DNA of 64,000 bases from Bog-473 sp963755495. GTDB lineage: Bacteria; Actinomycetota; Acidimicrobiia; Acidimicrobiales; RAAP-2. The first letter of the stretch is position 1. Each line of letters begins with the position of its first letter. A model generated the notes under the pieces. That model was not told the origin of the DNA and did no database searches. It was given only the letters and a program-made list of their open reading frames with translations. Positions 10,043 to 20,353 of the stretch are shown piece after piece. A program made the position numbers and the translations under genes. The stretch is from contig CAVWJS010000004.1 in the NCBI GenBank assembly GCA_963755495.1, positions 248,001 to 312,000 of the forward strand, in the 5' to 3' direction.

Positions 10043-10411
10043 TTAGGAGGTCGTGACCCGCTGGCGGATCTGGCTCCGCACCTCACGGGTCTGCTCCAAG
10101 GCCTTGGTGGTCAACTGCGTCACGCTGGCGGGGAGTTGTGCCTCGAGCGGATGCAGGCTGGATTCGATGAACTGGGTGGCGTTCTCCAAAAGGTCGTCAA
10201 GTTGCTTGACGCCCTTCGTCAATTCGCTGCGCACGGTCCCGAGGTGCTGGTCCAATGACGAGTCCTTCGAAAGCAGGTTCTGCAGCTCCACGCGCTGCAC
10301 CTGGACGCGCTGGAAGCCGAGCACGCCGAGTCCGACGGCGACATAGGCCGCGTCGCGGGCCAGATCGGTGACACCCTTCGAGATGTTGCTGATGTTGGTC
10401 ACGTCCGGCAT
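10043..10411 (-). CDS. Small conserved-looking protein with hydrophobic N-terminal segment and coiled coil
   Basis: The product is 122 residues. The ATG at 10411 is preceded by an excellent Shine-Dalgarno AGGAGG four bases upstream, which settles the start even though the frame stays open further. A hydrophobic, Gly-rich segment (AAYVAVGLGVLGF, residues about 20-32) is followed by a long heptad-like helix (VQRVELQNLL, TKGVKQLDDLLENATQFIESSL). No catalytic motif is visible and I do not recognise the family. It could be a peripheral membrane or phasin-like structural protein. It stands alone between two converging or diverging glycan genes and has its own promoter. Confidence 0.75.
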   Translation of the reverse strand: MPDVTNISNISKGVTDLARDAAYVAVGLGVLGFQRVQVQRVELQNLLSKDSSLDQHLGTVRSELTKGVKQLDDLLENATQFIESSLHPLEAQLPASVTQLTTKALEQTREVRSQIRQRVTTS

Positions 10412-10454
10412 GTTTCCTCCTGTTGCTCCTGATGTGGTGAATGCTGAGCCTACA

Positions 10455-10483
10455 AGAGTATCGCTTTTGTTAAACAGTTGCAA
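10455..10483 (-). promoter_or_regulatory. Sigma-70-like promoter for the small coiled-coil gene
   Basis: On the minus strand TTGCAA is followed after 17 bases by TACTCT, and the start codon lies about 44 bases downstream of the -10 box. The spacing is optimal and both hexamers match the housekeeping consensus at four positions or more. Confidence 0.55.
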
Positions 10484-10546
10484 GCACTCAGACACCCTCA
10501 CCAGAACCGGATCGCGGACCTTGGAACGGTTAGCCTCAAACACCTG

Positions 10547-13500
10547 ATGGACGCCCGAGTTCCGGCAGTGGTTGCGGTCGTGGTGACCACCGGGGCAGGT
10601 GCGTGGCTGGAGGAGACGTTGGCCTCTTTGGAGGCCCAGCACTACCCGGAGCTCTCGGTGCTGGTCCTTGTCACAGGTGACGAAGCCGACGTCACCGCGC
10701 GGGTGGGTCGGATTCTGCCGGAGGCTTTTGTGCGCTTCCTGCCCGGCCGGCCGGGCTACGCCGCAGCCAGCAACGAAGCACTCGGCATGGTCGAGGGGGC
10801 AGCGTTCTTTCTTCTCTGCCACGACGACTGCGCCCTCGATGCGGAGGTCGTGCACAACCTGGTCGAGGAGTCCTTCCGCTCGAATGCCGGTGTCGTGTCG
10901 CCCAAGTTCGTCAACTGGGACGACCCCTCGATCCTCCTCCACGTCGGCCAGAACTGTGACAAGACCGGGGCGGTGGTTGATCGTATTCAAGACGGAGAGG
11001 TTGATCACGGGCAGCACGATGCCGTGCGAGATGTCTTCGTGGCGCCTGGCGGCTGCATCCTCATCCGGGCCGACCTGTGGCGTGAGCTCGAGGGGTTCGA
11101 TCCCGCCATCGTGGCAATGGGGGAGGACCTGGATCTTTCGTGGCGTAGTCAGGTCGCCGGTTCCCGCGTCGTGGTGGCGCCCGATGCGCGGGTACGCCAC
11201 CGCGAGGCGGTCGCCAGTGGCGCCATGCCCCTGATGGTGGCCGGGGTGGAGATCGACGAACGGCACGTCACCTTGCAGGGCCTTCAGCGCCGCCACGAGC
11301 TACGCGTCGTCTTGAAGTGTTACACCTGGTTTCACCTGGTGCGGGTCCTTCCGCAGGCCGCGCTTCTCGCCTTCGGCGAAGTGGTCGTGGCGTTGCTTGC
11401 GCGCGATCGGCAACGGGCGAGGGCGGTGGCGGGCGCTTGGCGTTGGAATGCGCGCCACCTCCGCGAGCTGCGGGCACCCCGACGTCAGTTGGCGGCGCAC
11501 CGCCTCTTCCCCGATGCCGAGGTGCGACGCTTGCAGCTCCGTGGCAGCGCGCGGCTCACGGGCTACTTTTCGCGCCTTTCCCATCAGGGCCTCGATGCAG
11601 CCAACGCGGTCGTCGGTGGCGTGGGCCGCCACGAGAAGGCGGTGCGACCACTTCTCACCGGCAGCGTGGGTACGGCGTTCAGCGAAGATGCGGACTTCGA
11701 CGAACTTGACGACCTTGGCCATCGTTCGGGTCGAGATCGATTCGGTCGCCAGGTCCGACGTTCGTTCCTCAGCACCGGGCGCCAGCGCGCCGTGGCCGGG
11801 ATCGTCGCCACCCTCGTCATCATCGTGGGTACCCGAGGGATCCTCCTAGGAGCCTTCCCCACCGTGGGCCAAATGGCGCCGTTACTGCCGTGGTCGGCCA
11901 GTTGGCACCATTTCTTTGCCGGGTGGCAGCCCGCTGGCGTCGGGACGACGGCTCCGGCCACCCCGGCCTTTGGGATCTTGGGCCTGGTGGGGACCGTGCT
12001 CTTGGGCGCCATGGGGCTGACGCAGAAGTTCCTACTCTTGGGCTGCCTCCCGCTGGGCGTATGGGGCATGTCGCGGCTGATGCGCCCTATGGTGTCGCCC
12101 CGGGCTCGGGCAGTGGCGGCCATTTGCTATGCCGGACTGCCCCTCCCGTACGAGGCGTTGGCCACGGGTCGATGGGACGGGGTCGTCGCTTATGCCGCCT
12201 TGCCCTTTGTCGTGGCGCGCCTGGCCCGAGCCGCCGGCATCGCACCATTTGACGCTGTCGTTGGTCGCGGGTGGCGCGCCACCCCGTTGGGTCAGACGGC
12301 GGCGCTCGGCGCCATCATCGCTGCGGCCACCGCCTTTGCCCCAGCGGTGCTCCCCATGACACTTGCCATCGGCATCGCGGTGGCTCTGGGCTCGGTCATG
12401 GCCGGGCAGCAGCACCGTGGGGCGCGCATCATTTGGGAAGCAGTCAAGGCCGTGGGCGTGGCCGCGGTGCTGTGTGCGCCCTGGGTCGTTGGCACAGTCC
12501 TGGTCGGCAAGGACGCCGTGGAGATCTTTGGCCTTCCGATCTCGCCCGCGGCCGCGCCGGGGTGGGGGGAGATCACACGATTCGCTATGGGACCGACCCT
12601 TCGCTCCCCGATCGTGTGGCTGTTGGTGGGAGGGGCCGCACTGCCCCTCCTCCTCGGGAAGGGCGTGCGGCTTCTGTGGGCCGCCCGGTTGTGGGCCATG
12701 GCGTGTGTCTCGTGGGTGCTCGCCTTCGCGGTGACCCACGGTTGGACGGGCTCCTTCACACCTTCCGAGTCGGTCGTTCTTGTCCCCGCCGCGATCGCCG
12801 TGGCGGGCGGCATCGGTCTGGGGATCTCGTCCTTCGAGAACGATCTGGTGGGCATGGCCTTCGGGTGGCGCCAGCTCGTGAGTGCTCTAGCCCTCGTTGC
12901 CGTGACCTTGGGCCTACTGCCGGTGTTCGCCGGAGCTGCCAACGGGCGCTGGGGTCTCGCGGCCAATGGGGTTGAGCAGCCGCTGAGCTTCCTCACGCAG
13001 GCCCATACGGCGGGTTCGTACAGGACCCTGTGGCTGGGCGATCCCCGCGCGCTTCCCGTGGGTGGGTGGTCCATCGAGCCCGGTTTGTCCTACGCCCTCA
13101 CTGACCAAGAGCTTCCGAATGCGGGTGACGTCTGGACTTCCGCTGGCCCAGGTCCCGCCGCCAGGGTGTCCCAAGCCGTCCAACTCACCATGGCGGGCGA
13201 CACCGTCCACCTGGGTCAGCTCCTCGCGGCGCAGAGCGTGCAGTACATCGTGATCGTCGACGGACTGGCGCCATCGGACGCAGGGATGGCGACCTCCGTG
13301 CAGGCGCCTCCCCCGGCCGGATTGCAGCAGGCCCTGCTCAATCAGAGCGATCTAGAGAGTGTGCCCGGAGCATTGGGTGTCCAGGTGTTCAAGAATCCCG
13401 AGGCGATTCCCATCACGGCTCAACGGGCGCGTCCGGTGGTGCTCTCGAAGCAGCTGATGTGGCCCAGCCCCCAAGATGTGGAGGGGTGGCAGCCCGTGCT

Positions 13501-13810
13501 CAGTGCGCTGGCGAATCACACCGCGGCGAACGGTGTTGTCACATCGGGCACTGTCTACGCCGGCTATGCCCCGGCCGGGAGCTTCTCGCTGACCCAGCGC
13601 GGCCGGCCGCTCTCCAGCCAGTCCGTGTTCGGATGGGCCCGACAGTATTCGCACGTCTCAATCGGAACGGCCAGCCTGTCATTCCAGCGATTCCCCTTCG
13701 GCCCCTTGGCGGTACTGGTCGAGCTCTTGGCGTGGGTGATGTTGGCCCTGGCGCTGCTCGGGTGGCCGGGCGCGCGCTGGTGGCGAACCAGGCGAGGCGA
13801 GGTGTCGTGA
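10547..13810 (+). CDS. Large GT2 glycosyltransferase fused to a polytopic membrane domain
   Basis: The product is about 1,087 residues. The first 270 or so form a GT2 domain: AVVAVVVTTGAGAWLEETLASL, the metal-binding HDDCALD and the GEDLDLSWRSQ motif of the catalytic base region. From about residue 400 the protein has ten or more predicted membrane spans (for example GIVATLVIIVGTRGILLGA and LVSALALVAVTLGLLPVFAG), then an extracytoplasmic region and a last helix before an RWWRTRRGE tail. I start at ATG 10547 just before DARVPAVVAVV. The open frame continues upstream without a clear ribosome site. Similar GT2-membrane proteins beside DUF5719 are known in actinobacterial glycan loci. A role in polyprenyl-linked sugar transfer or export is inferred. 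Confidence 0.85.
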   Translation: MDARVPAVVAVVVTTGAGAWLEETLASLEAQHYPELSVLVLVTGDEADVTARVGRILPEAFVRFLPGRPGYAAASNEALGMVEGAAFFLLCHDDCALDAEVVHNLVEESFRSNAGVVSPKFVNWDDPSILLHVGQNCDKTGAVVDRIQDGEVDHGQHDAVRDVFVAPGGCILIRADLWRELEGFDPAIVAMGEDLDLSWRSQVAGSRVVVAPDARVRHREAVASGAMPLMVAGVEIDERHVTLQGLQRRHELRVVLKCYTWFHLVRVLPQAALLAFGEVVVALLARDRQRARAVAGAWRWNARHLRELRAPRRQLAAHRLFPDAEVRRLQLRGSARLTGYFSRLSHQGLDAANAVVGGVGRHEKAVRPLLTGSVGTAFSEDADFDELDDLGHRSGRDRFGRQVRRSFLSTGRQRAVAGIVATLVIIVGTRGILLGAFPTVGQMAPLLPWSASWHHFFAGWQPAGVGTTAPATPAFGILGLVGTVLLGAMGLTQKFLLLGCLPLGVWGMSRLMRPMVSPRARAVAAICYAGLPLPYEALATGRWDGVVAYAALPFVVARLARAAGIAPFDAVVGRGWRATPLGQTAALGAIIAAATAFAPAVLPMTLAIGIAVALGSVMAGQQHRGARIIWEAVKAVGVAAVLCAPWVVGTVLVGKDAVEIFGLPISPAAAPGWGEITRFAMGPTLRSPIVWLLVGGAALPLLLGKGVRLLWAARLWAMACVSWVLAFAVTHGWTGSFTPSESVVLVPAAIAVAGGIGLGISSFENDLVGMAFGWRQLVSALALVAVTLGLLPVFAGAANGRWGLAANGVEQPLSFLTQAHTAGSYRTLWLGDPRALPVGGWSIEPGLSYALTDQELPNAGDVWTSAGPGPAARVSQAVQLTMAGDTVHLGQLLAAQSVQYIVIVDGLAPSDAGMATSVQAPPPAGLQQALLNQSDLESVPGALGVQVFKNPEAIPITAQRARPVVLSKQLMWPSPQDVEGWQPVLSALANHTAANGVVTSGTVYAGYAPAGSFSLTQRGRPLSSQSVFGWARQYSHVSIGTASLSFQRFPFGPLAVLVELLAWVMLALALLGWPGARWWRTRRGEVS

Positions 13811-15293
13811 GCCCGGCTCACAGTGCGGGGCAACGTCGGTGGGTGGTGATTGTCGTCGTCATTGCGGTGATCGTCGGCTTGGCTTTGGCCGCGCGTTCTC
13901 CGGGTAAGAGAGCCGCCGGAGGACCTCCCGTGACGCCGGCCGCCATCGAGGGAGCGCCCGACGCCGAGTCTTCTGCTTGGTATTGCACGGGACAGACGAC
14001 CGCATCCGGCCAACTGGCTCCCGGCTTCGTGGTTCTCACGAACACAGGGCTTCGGAGGGTCTCGGGGACAATCAATGCGGTGACGGACACGGGTGTCAAG
14101 GTGCAGAGCTCAGTCTCGGTGCCGGCGCGAGGGCAGACCGTGGCGTACGTTCCCACTCCCAAGACCGGGACCTGGCTGTCCGAAACCGTCTCCTTGAACG
14201 GGGGCGGTGTGGCGGTATCGGAGACAGCGCACGGTCCGACCGGTTGGGCCGAGGCACCGTGCCAGAGCAGCACATCGCAGCAGTGGTACTTCCCGAGCGG
14301 GGATGACGACCGGATCGAACTCTCTCTACCTCGCGCTCTTCAATCCGACGTCGACCCCCGATGTGGTCGACGTGAGCTTTGTCACTCCCAAAGGCGTCGT
14401 CCACCCCATCAACTTTCAGGGCCTCGTCGTGCAGTCCGACGAGACGAAGGTGGAGCCCGTCAGCCCCTATGTGCAGGAGCAGTCGAATGTCGCGGCCACC
14501 GTGGTGACCCGGACCGGCCGCCTCGTGGCGAGCGAGCTCGCAGTTGTTCTCCGGAAACGGCACGGGTATGGCCCTCGTGCCGGGCTCACCGCTCGCCGAG
14601 CGGGACTGGACCATTCCGCAGAGCCAGGAGTTGACCCAAGGCTCATCCTCCATCGACGTGTTCAATCCCGGGCCCACCACCCAGGAGGTGACGCTACGCG
14701 CCCGGCTCGGTTCGGGCGCCTTGTCGCCCTACCGTGCCCGGGTATCGCCCGATTCGACCTGGGTGCTCTCGACGGGCACCCAGACCCGGATCCCCAAGAG
14801 TGACCCCTATGTCATTGTCATTCGACGCCGGCGCAGGATCCGGGGTGGTGGTCGGACAGGTCTGTCGCCGCGCCGACTTCGTCGCCAGCGCCCCAAAACG
14901 GAATGGCCACTGCGGTGGGAGCGTTGACCGCCGCATCGCTCAGCCGACAGTGGGTGGTCCCATCGCCAGGAACGGCAGCGAATCCCGCGGTCCCTGGTAC
15001 AGCACCGTCTCACCTCGCCGTGACCAACGTCGCCGGTCATCGGGAGACCTACGTGGTCCAGGTGCTGCGACCCAGCGGGCTGCGGAACACTCGCCTCGGG
15101 AAGCATCGGACCCTCGTATGTCTTACTCATTGAGCGCAGCGGCTCTCGCCCGGGCTGGACTCAATCCATTATGTCACGGCCAGCGCGAACGCGGCCGTCA
15201 GCGAAGACGTCGGCCCGAGCGGGCAACTACGGAGTGGTGACGATGCCCGGCATACCGCTCGCGCCATCGCGTTCGCGTGCGCGTTCCAAATAG
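13807..15293 (+). CDS. DUF5719-like secreted/membrane-anchored protein, frameshifted
   Basis: GTG 13807 overlaps the previous stop (GTGA). A transmembrane anchor (VVIVVVIAVIVGLALAA, residues about 13-29) is followed by an extracytoplasmic all-beta region. Repeated modules (WYCTGQTTASG, LYLALFNPTSTPDVVDVSF, IDVFNPGPTTQEVTLRA) resemble DUF5719. The reading changes frame near 14310, 14540, 14830, 14930, 15105 and 15225. The expected end (GVVTMPGIPL, then SRSRARSK) stops at 15291-15293. Coupling to the GT2-membrane gene indicates a joint role at the cell envelope. The molecular function of the family is not known to me. Confidence 0.72.
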
Positions 15294-15296
15294 ACC

Positions 15297-16485
15297 TCAG
15301 AGATTGTGGCGCTGCAGCCGGCGCCACGTAAGTCGACCGCCGAGTACCAGGGCAGCCAAGCAGAGAAGGGCGAACAGCGCCGGACCGGCAAAGCGAATGA
15401 TGCCGTCAACTCCGACGGCGAAACCGTGCAGGCTGTCCTGCCAGGCCTTGACGATGCCCGAGCTCGGCCGGCTTCGTGGCGTGATGGTGGGTGAGCCTCG
15501 CTCACCATCACGGTGAGGGTCGAGTAGTCCGTCTCGTTTTGGAGGACAGCGAGCTGGCCCTGGAGTTGTTCGATCTGCTGACTGCAGGTTGTCCAGCTGG
15601 GCCTGCACGGCCAAAACATCGCCTACCGAAGATGCCTTCGTCATGATGGTGAGATACTGCTGGCGACTGGCTTCCAGCGCGGTGATCCGTGATTGCAGAT
15701 CGACATATTGACTGGTCACGTCGGTGGCCTTGGTCGTGAGTGCCGAGGTCTGTCCGAGCGACTTCGCCGCCGCAAGCAGCGGCGAAAAGTTGGCGACGGG
15801 AACCTGCAACGTCACCGAGCCGCTCGTACTCGAGCCGCTCGTAGTAACCGACCCGCCTGACTGGGTCTGCGAGTTGGCCACGAAGCCACCGTAGGCGGAG
15901 GCCAATGCCGTCAGCTTGTTCATGGTCGATGTGAGTGCGCCTCGAGCCACGTTGAGATCGAGCGAACCGGTCTGCGCGATCCGCGCCGGTTGTCCGACCG
16001 AACCCGTGCGGGAGAGAGGATGCGCCTGTTGCCGTTGCCCCGCCCGACGTCGATGGCGTTGAAGGGGCAGCTGCGCTGAAGCTTGCGCCCGGTGCAGCAC
16101 TCTTTTGGCTCGGAGCATGCCGGGTTGCCGTAGGCGGCAGCGCCTTCAATGCCGTCGTCGTCTTCGGGGCATTCGACGACGTGCCCAAAAGCAGCGCGCC
16201 TCCAGCGAGAGCCAGCAATACGATCAGTGAGGCAGCGACCGACAGCCAGAGGTGTGTGCGGATCATCCTTCTGACGGTGCCAGCCGCCAATTCTTCAGCC
16301 CCGCCCTCCTCGTCGAAGGCTGTCGACGCGTGGTCGTCCGGTTCCGCTTCGTTCCTGTTCACGTTCCTGTTGTCGCTACGCCGGACGCGACGGAGGGTGT
16401 CAGCCACGCCGGACGGCGGAATGGCGTAGGAGTCGCCGAGCTGGCGCAGAAGGGCGGAGAGTGCCTCGTCTTCAAGCATCGTCAT
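15297..16485 (-). CDS. DUF4349 membrane protein with anti-sigma-like N-terminus, frameshifted
   Basis: The N-terminal 85 residues are soluble and acidic. A membrane helix follows (LWLSVAASLIVLLALAGGALLLG), then a Ser/Thr/Ala linker. The extracytoplasmic DUF4349 region (IAQTGSLDLNVARG, AYGGFVANSQTQ, VTSQYVDLQSRITALEASRQQYL) carries a coiled coil. A final helix (FALLCLAALVLGG) precedes a basic tail. The start ATG 16485 overlaps the stop of the ECF sigma gene as ATGA, and pairing of this kind usually means a membrane regulator of the sigma factor. That role is inferred, since DUF4349 itself has no established function. Shifts occur near 16020, 15600 and 15490. Confidence 0.75.
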
Positions 16486-17033
16486 TGTGAGGCCTCCACC
16501 GAATCGTCGACTTTGCCGCCGCCGGCCAGGCTCACCAGGATCGGATCGTTTGACAGCCGTAGGCGCGCCTCGTGGAGTCGGGACTTGACGGTGCCTTGGC
16601 GGCGACCGATGGCGACGGCGATGTCGCGCTCGCTCAGATCGGCGTAATAGCGCAGGACGATGGGCACACGAAGCGAGACGGGAAGCCGCTGCAGCGCGGC
16701 CATGACGGTGTCCGCCACCTCGGACCGCTGTGCGAGCACGGCCGGGTCGATGTCGTGGGAGGCGAGCGAGCTCAACGCTCCCTCGTCGGCCCTGCGGTCG
16801 CGATGCGGGATCTCCTGTCGTAGCTTGGAATAGCACGAGTTCACGACCACGCGATAGAGCCACGGCTTGACGCTGGGGACTGACGTCAATGAGTCGCGGA
16901 AGCGCCAGGCGCGCAGGAACGCTTCTTGCACGGCCTCTTCTGCATCCGCCTGGTTTCCCAGTATGAGGCAGGCGGTGCGGTAGGAAACCGCATACCCCTC
17001 TTCGAGCCAGTCTTCAAGCCGTTCTTCCACCAT
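16482..17033 (-). CDS. ECF-family RNA polymerase sigma factor
   Basis: An intact 183-residue protein with sigma region 2 in residues about 12-75 (ACLILGNQADAEEAVQEAFLRAWRF, PWLYRVVVNSCYSKLR). Region 4 lies in about 118-170 (LQRLPVSLRVPIVLRYYADLSERDIA and GRRQGTVKSRLHEARLRL). It would direct RNA polymerase to a small regulon in response to an envelope or other signal. Its stop overlaps the start of the DUF4349 membrane protein, the probable partner. A purine-rich AGAGGGGG lies immediately before the ATG. The ftsH gene ends 66 bases upstream on the same strand. The target promoters cannot be told from this window. Confidence 0.93.
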   Translation of the reverse strand: MVEERLEDWLEEGYAVSYRTACLILGNQADAEEAVQEAFLRAWRFRDSLTSVPSVKPWLYRVVVNSCYSKLRQEIPHRDRRADEGALSSLASHDIDPAVLAQRSEVADTVMAALQRLPVSLRVPIVLRYYADLSERDIAVAIGRRQGTVKSRLHEARLRLSNDPILVSLAGGGKVDDSVEASQ

Positions 17034-17099
17034 CCCCCTCTATGACGCACGGGGGAGCGCTTTGGTTCGCGCTCTTCTCCGCCGCAGGGCGCGGGTGCC

Positions 17100-19228
17100 T
17101 TAGGGCGTCGTGGGTGCCGGATCCTCCGGAGGGGCAGAGCTGGAGGGGCCGACCGGCCGGGGCCACTCTGGCGCCGGCCACGATTGTGCCCTCGGGTCGG
17201 GTTGCGTGCTCGGGAGGGCGGCAACGGTGGCTGGTTGCGGAGCCGGATGGGGGTCGTTGCCGTTGCCGTTGCCGTTCCCGTTCGACAGCGAACCGTTCAC
17301 GAATTGCGGGACGGCCTTGGCCCCTTCGGTGTGGACCGGCTCTCCGTAGGCCTCGTCAACCAGCCGGCTGACCTCGCGACCGTCGATGATCTCGTTGTCG
17401 AGGAGTGCACGTGCGATGGCGTTCAGACCGCCACGATGCTTGCTGAGCACCTCCATGGCCCGCTCTTCCTCGGCGCGGAGGATCCGCTCTACCTCGTCGT
17501 CGATGATCTTCGAGGTGTCCTCGGAGTAGTCGCGGGTGTGCATCAGGTCTTCACCGAGGAAAACCTGCCCCTGCGAGCCCCAGGCCATCGGCCCGATGGC
17601 CTCGCTCATGCCCCATTCCCGGACCATCTTGCGGGCCAGCTCGGTGTTGCCGACCAGGTCGTTGGCGGCACCGGTGGAGAGGTCGCCGTAGACCAGGAGC
17701 TCGGCCACCCGCCCGCCCATGCGCACGCAGAGGGCGTCTTCGATGTACTGACGGGGGTGAATGTGGCGCTCTTCCATCGGGAGCTGATGGGTCACGCCCA
17801 GCGCCATTCCCGTCGGCAGGATCGTCACCTTGTGGACAGGGTCGGCGTGCTCGAGGACGTAGGCCAGTACGGCATGGCCACCCTCGTGGTACGCGATCCG
17901 CTCCTTCTCAGCGTCCGAAAGCACCATGCTCTCGCGTCGCTGGCCCAGGAGCACGCGGTCGCGGGCCGACTCGAAGTCCTGCATGGCGATATCGAGGCTG
18001 CCGCGACGCACGGCGTGCAGAGCCGCTTCATTGACCAGGTTGGCCAGGTCGGCGCCACTCATGCCCGGGGTGCCGCGGGCGACCACGCTGAGATCGACGT
18101 CGTAGGCCATGCGCTTGCCCTTGCAGTGGACCTGGAGGATGGGCAGCCGCTCCTCGAGGTCGGGCAGCGGCACCACGATCTGGCGGTCGAACCGCCCCGG
18201 CCGCAGGAGGGCAGGGTCGAGGATGTCGGGTCGGTTCGTGGCGGCGATCATCACGACGCCCTCGGAAGTGTCGAAGCCGTCCATCTCCGAGAGCATCTGG
18301 TTCAGGGTCTGCTCACGTTCGTCGTGCCCACCGCCGAGCCCGGCCCCACGCTTGCGGCCGATGGAGTCGATCTCGTCCACGAAGACGATGGCCGGCGCCT
18401 GCTTGCGGGCCGTCTGGAAGAGGTCGCGCACCCGGCTGGCGCCGACCCCGACGAACATCTCCATGAAGTCCGATCCGCTGACCGACATGAAGGGCACGCC
18501 GGCTTCTCCAGCCACGGCGCGGGCTAGCAGTGTCTTGCCTGTTCCGGGAGGGCCGACCAGCAGCACACCCTTGGGGATTTTGGCCCCGATCTCCTTGAAG
18601 CGGGCGGGGGTCTTCAAGAAGTCGACGACCTCGCTGATCTCCTGCTTGACGCCGGCGTAACCGGCCACGTCCTCGAAGGTGGTCGAGGGACGGTCACTGC
18701 TGAAGGTCTTGGCCTTGGACCGCCCGATCGACATGATCCCGCTACATCTGCCCCTTGGTCTGCCGGCCGATGAAGTAGATGAATCGCGGCAGCCGATGGC
18801 GATGAAGAAGATGTAGGGGAGCAGTTCACCCAGCAGGTTCGTGGTCGGCGTCGGGAAGCTCACCGACACGCCGTCATTCCGCATTTCGGTCACGTCGTTG
18901 GGAAGCGACGGGCTCGGCCCCTGCACCTGAGTAGGTGACCCCGTTCTTGAGCTTCCCGTTGATCTCGCCGGTGCCGTTGCTGATCTGGGCCGTGTCCACC
19001 AGCTTGGACCGCACGTCCTGGAGGAATTTGGTGTAGCTGAGCTGCCTTGGCAACTGGTCGGTCTTAAAGCGAAGAGACGGCAAGCAGGATCGCGATGATC
19101 GCGATCACGGCCACGCCCCACAGCCAACGCCAGTTTTGCCCCTGCGGAGGACCCCCCGACGGCGTGTTCCCATCACCCGACGGCGCGTTTGGTGGGGTTG
19201 GGGAACGGTCGGGACGTTGGGGACTCAC
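17100..19228 (-). CDS. ftsH: ATP-dependent zinc metalloprotease FtsH, N-terminus frameshifted
   Basis: FtsH is a membrane-bound AAA+ protease that degrades misfolded or regulatory membrane proteins. The AAA module is complete: Walker A GPPGTGKT, Walker B IVFVDEID, the pore-loop area SGSDFMEMFVGVG, and SRH with ATNRPDILDPALLRPGRFDR. The zinc site HEGGH follows in the peptidase domain. An unusual Asn-Gly run and a Pro-rich tail (about 70 residues) end the protein. GTG 19228 gives a Pro-rich leader and the first membrane helix (WLWGVAVIAIIAILLAV). The second helix is near 18800. Shifts near 19075, 18930, 18790 and 18740 break only the N-terminal 150 residues. The 90-base gap to the divergent CPBP gene should hold its promoter. 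Confidence 0.93.
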
Positions 19229-19318
19229 CGGACCAGCCTATTCGGACGGTTCGCTGGACGGTGACCACCCCCCACCTGCAGGTAATCGGCCTCGGAGGGG
19301 CCAGTAACGTCTGGGCCG

Positions 19319-20318
19319 ATGACCGACATCGACCCCGACCAGGGGTGCCTGGGGGGAGAGGGCGCCCCGCCTCGGCCCCCAGGGCCGCCTCCCGCCGGGT
19401 TTGTTCCGTCGGATCGGCCCGCCACCGCTTCCCAGCCGACGCCCACCCTTGGGGCCTCTTCCTCCGTTTCCCCAGCTGGCAGCGCTATTCACCCCGAAAC
19501 TGGCGATGACGTGGGCCCCTTTCTCGACCGCCCCGGTGCTCCACCCACGACGAAGTCGGCGGCTTGGCGCTGGCTCCTCTACGCCCTTCTCGGCTTCCTG
19601 GCCGGGCAGATCGTCGGCGCTCGTCTTCGGAGACGTGGCCGGCGACGATGGCCGGGAAGAACGCCACCCAGATGACGGCAATCGCCAGCGCAGCCGTGCC
19701 CCCCGAGTGGTACGTCATCTCGACCCTGCGTCGGACTGTGGGTCGGATTCTTCGGGGCGCCCTGGTTGGCCAGCCGGACGCAGGGTACCCGCCACTTCCT
19801 GGCCGACCTCGGGGTGCGCTTCCGCTGGATCGACCTCTGGGGCATCGCCATCGGCGTCGGCGCGCAGTATCGTCATCGCGCTGCTCTACTGCGCCTTTCC
19901 AGCACGACATCCACAATTTCAACGCCCCCGGCGCAGAAGCTGACCGGCGGTGCGCACGGAGCCGGGATCGCCGTCGTGGTCGCTGGCAACGGTGATTGTC
20001 GTCCCCTTCATGGAGGAGCTGTTCTTCCGTGGGCTCCTCTTCAAGTCGCTGGCTCGCCTCTATGCGCCCCGTCGGGTCGGGCCAGCGCCGGCCCGGGGCG
20101 CGGGGCGTCGTCTTGGCCGTCATCGTCGATGGCGCTGCTGTTCGGCCTGGCCCACGGCGAATGGGTCCAGCTGGCCGGGCTGGCCCTGTTCGGGGTCGTC
20201 CTGGCCGCCGATCTCCTACCGGACGGGGCGCCTCGGCATGAACATGGTGGCGCACGCCTCGTTCAACCTCGTCGCCGTGCTGGCGATCCTCAAGCAGCGG
20301 GGCGGGGTGATCCACTGA
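19319..20318 (+). CDS. CPBP-family intramembrane metalloprotease, frameshifted
   Basis: A Pro-rich cytoplasmic N-terminus of about 75 residues precedes membrane spans beginning WRWLLYALLGFLAGQIVGA. The CPBP catalytic motifs are present: FMEELFFRGLLF (paired Glu plus Arg), LFGLAHGEWVQ with the first His and NMVAHASFNLVAV with the second His and Asn. These proteins process membrane substrates or act as immunity and maturation factors. The substrate here is unknown. Shifts near 19620, 19725, 19865, 19905, 19975, 20125 and 20205 scatter the reading over all frames, so the exact sequence is uncertain. It is divergent from ftsH and ends just before the next membrane gene. Confidence 0.75.
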
Positions 20319-20353
20319 CCAGCACGGTCGAGCGCGTCCAGCAACGCCGCCGG

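Noticed and set aside
17184..18527. A 447-residue open frame on the plus strand
   Set aside because: It is the antisense shadow of ftsH, whose minus-strand translation has complete AAA and HEGGH motifs.
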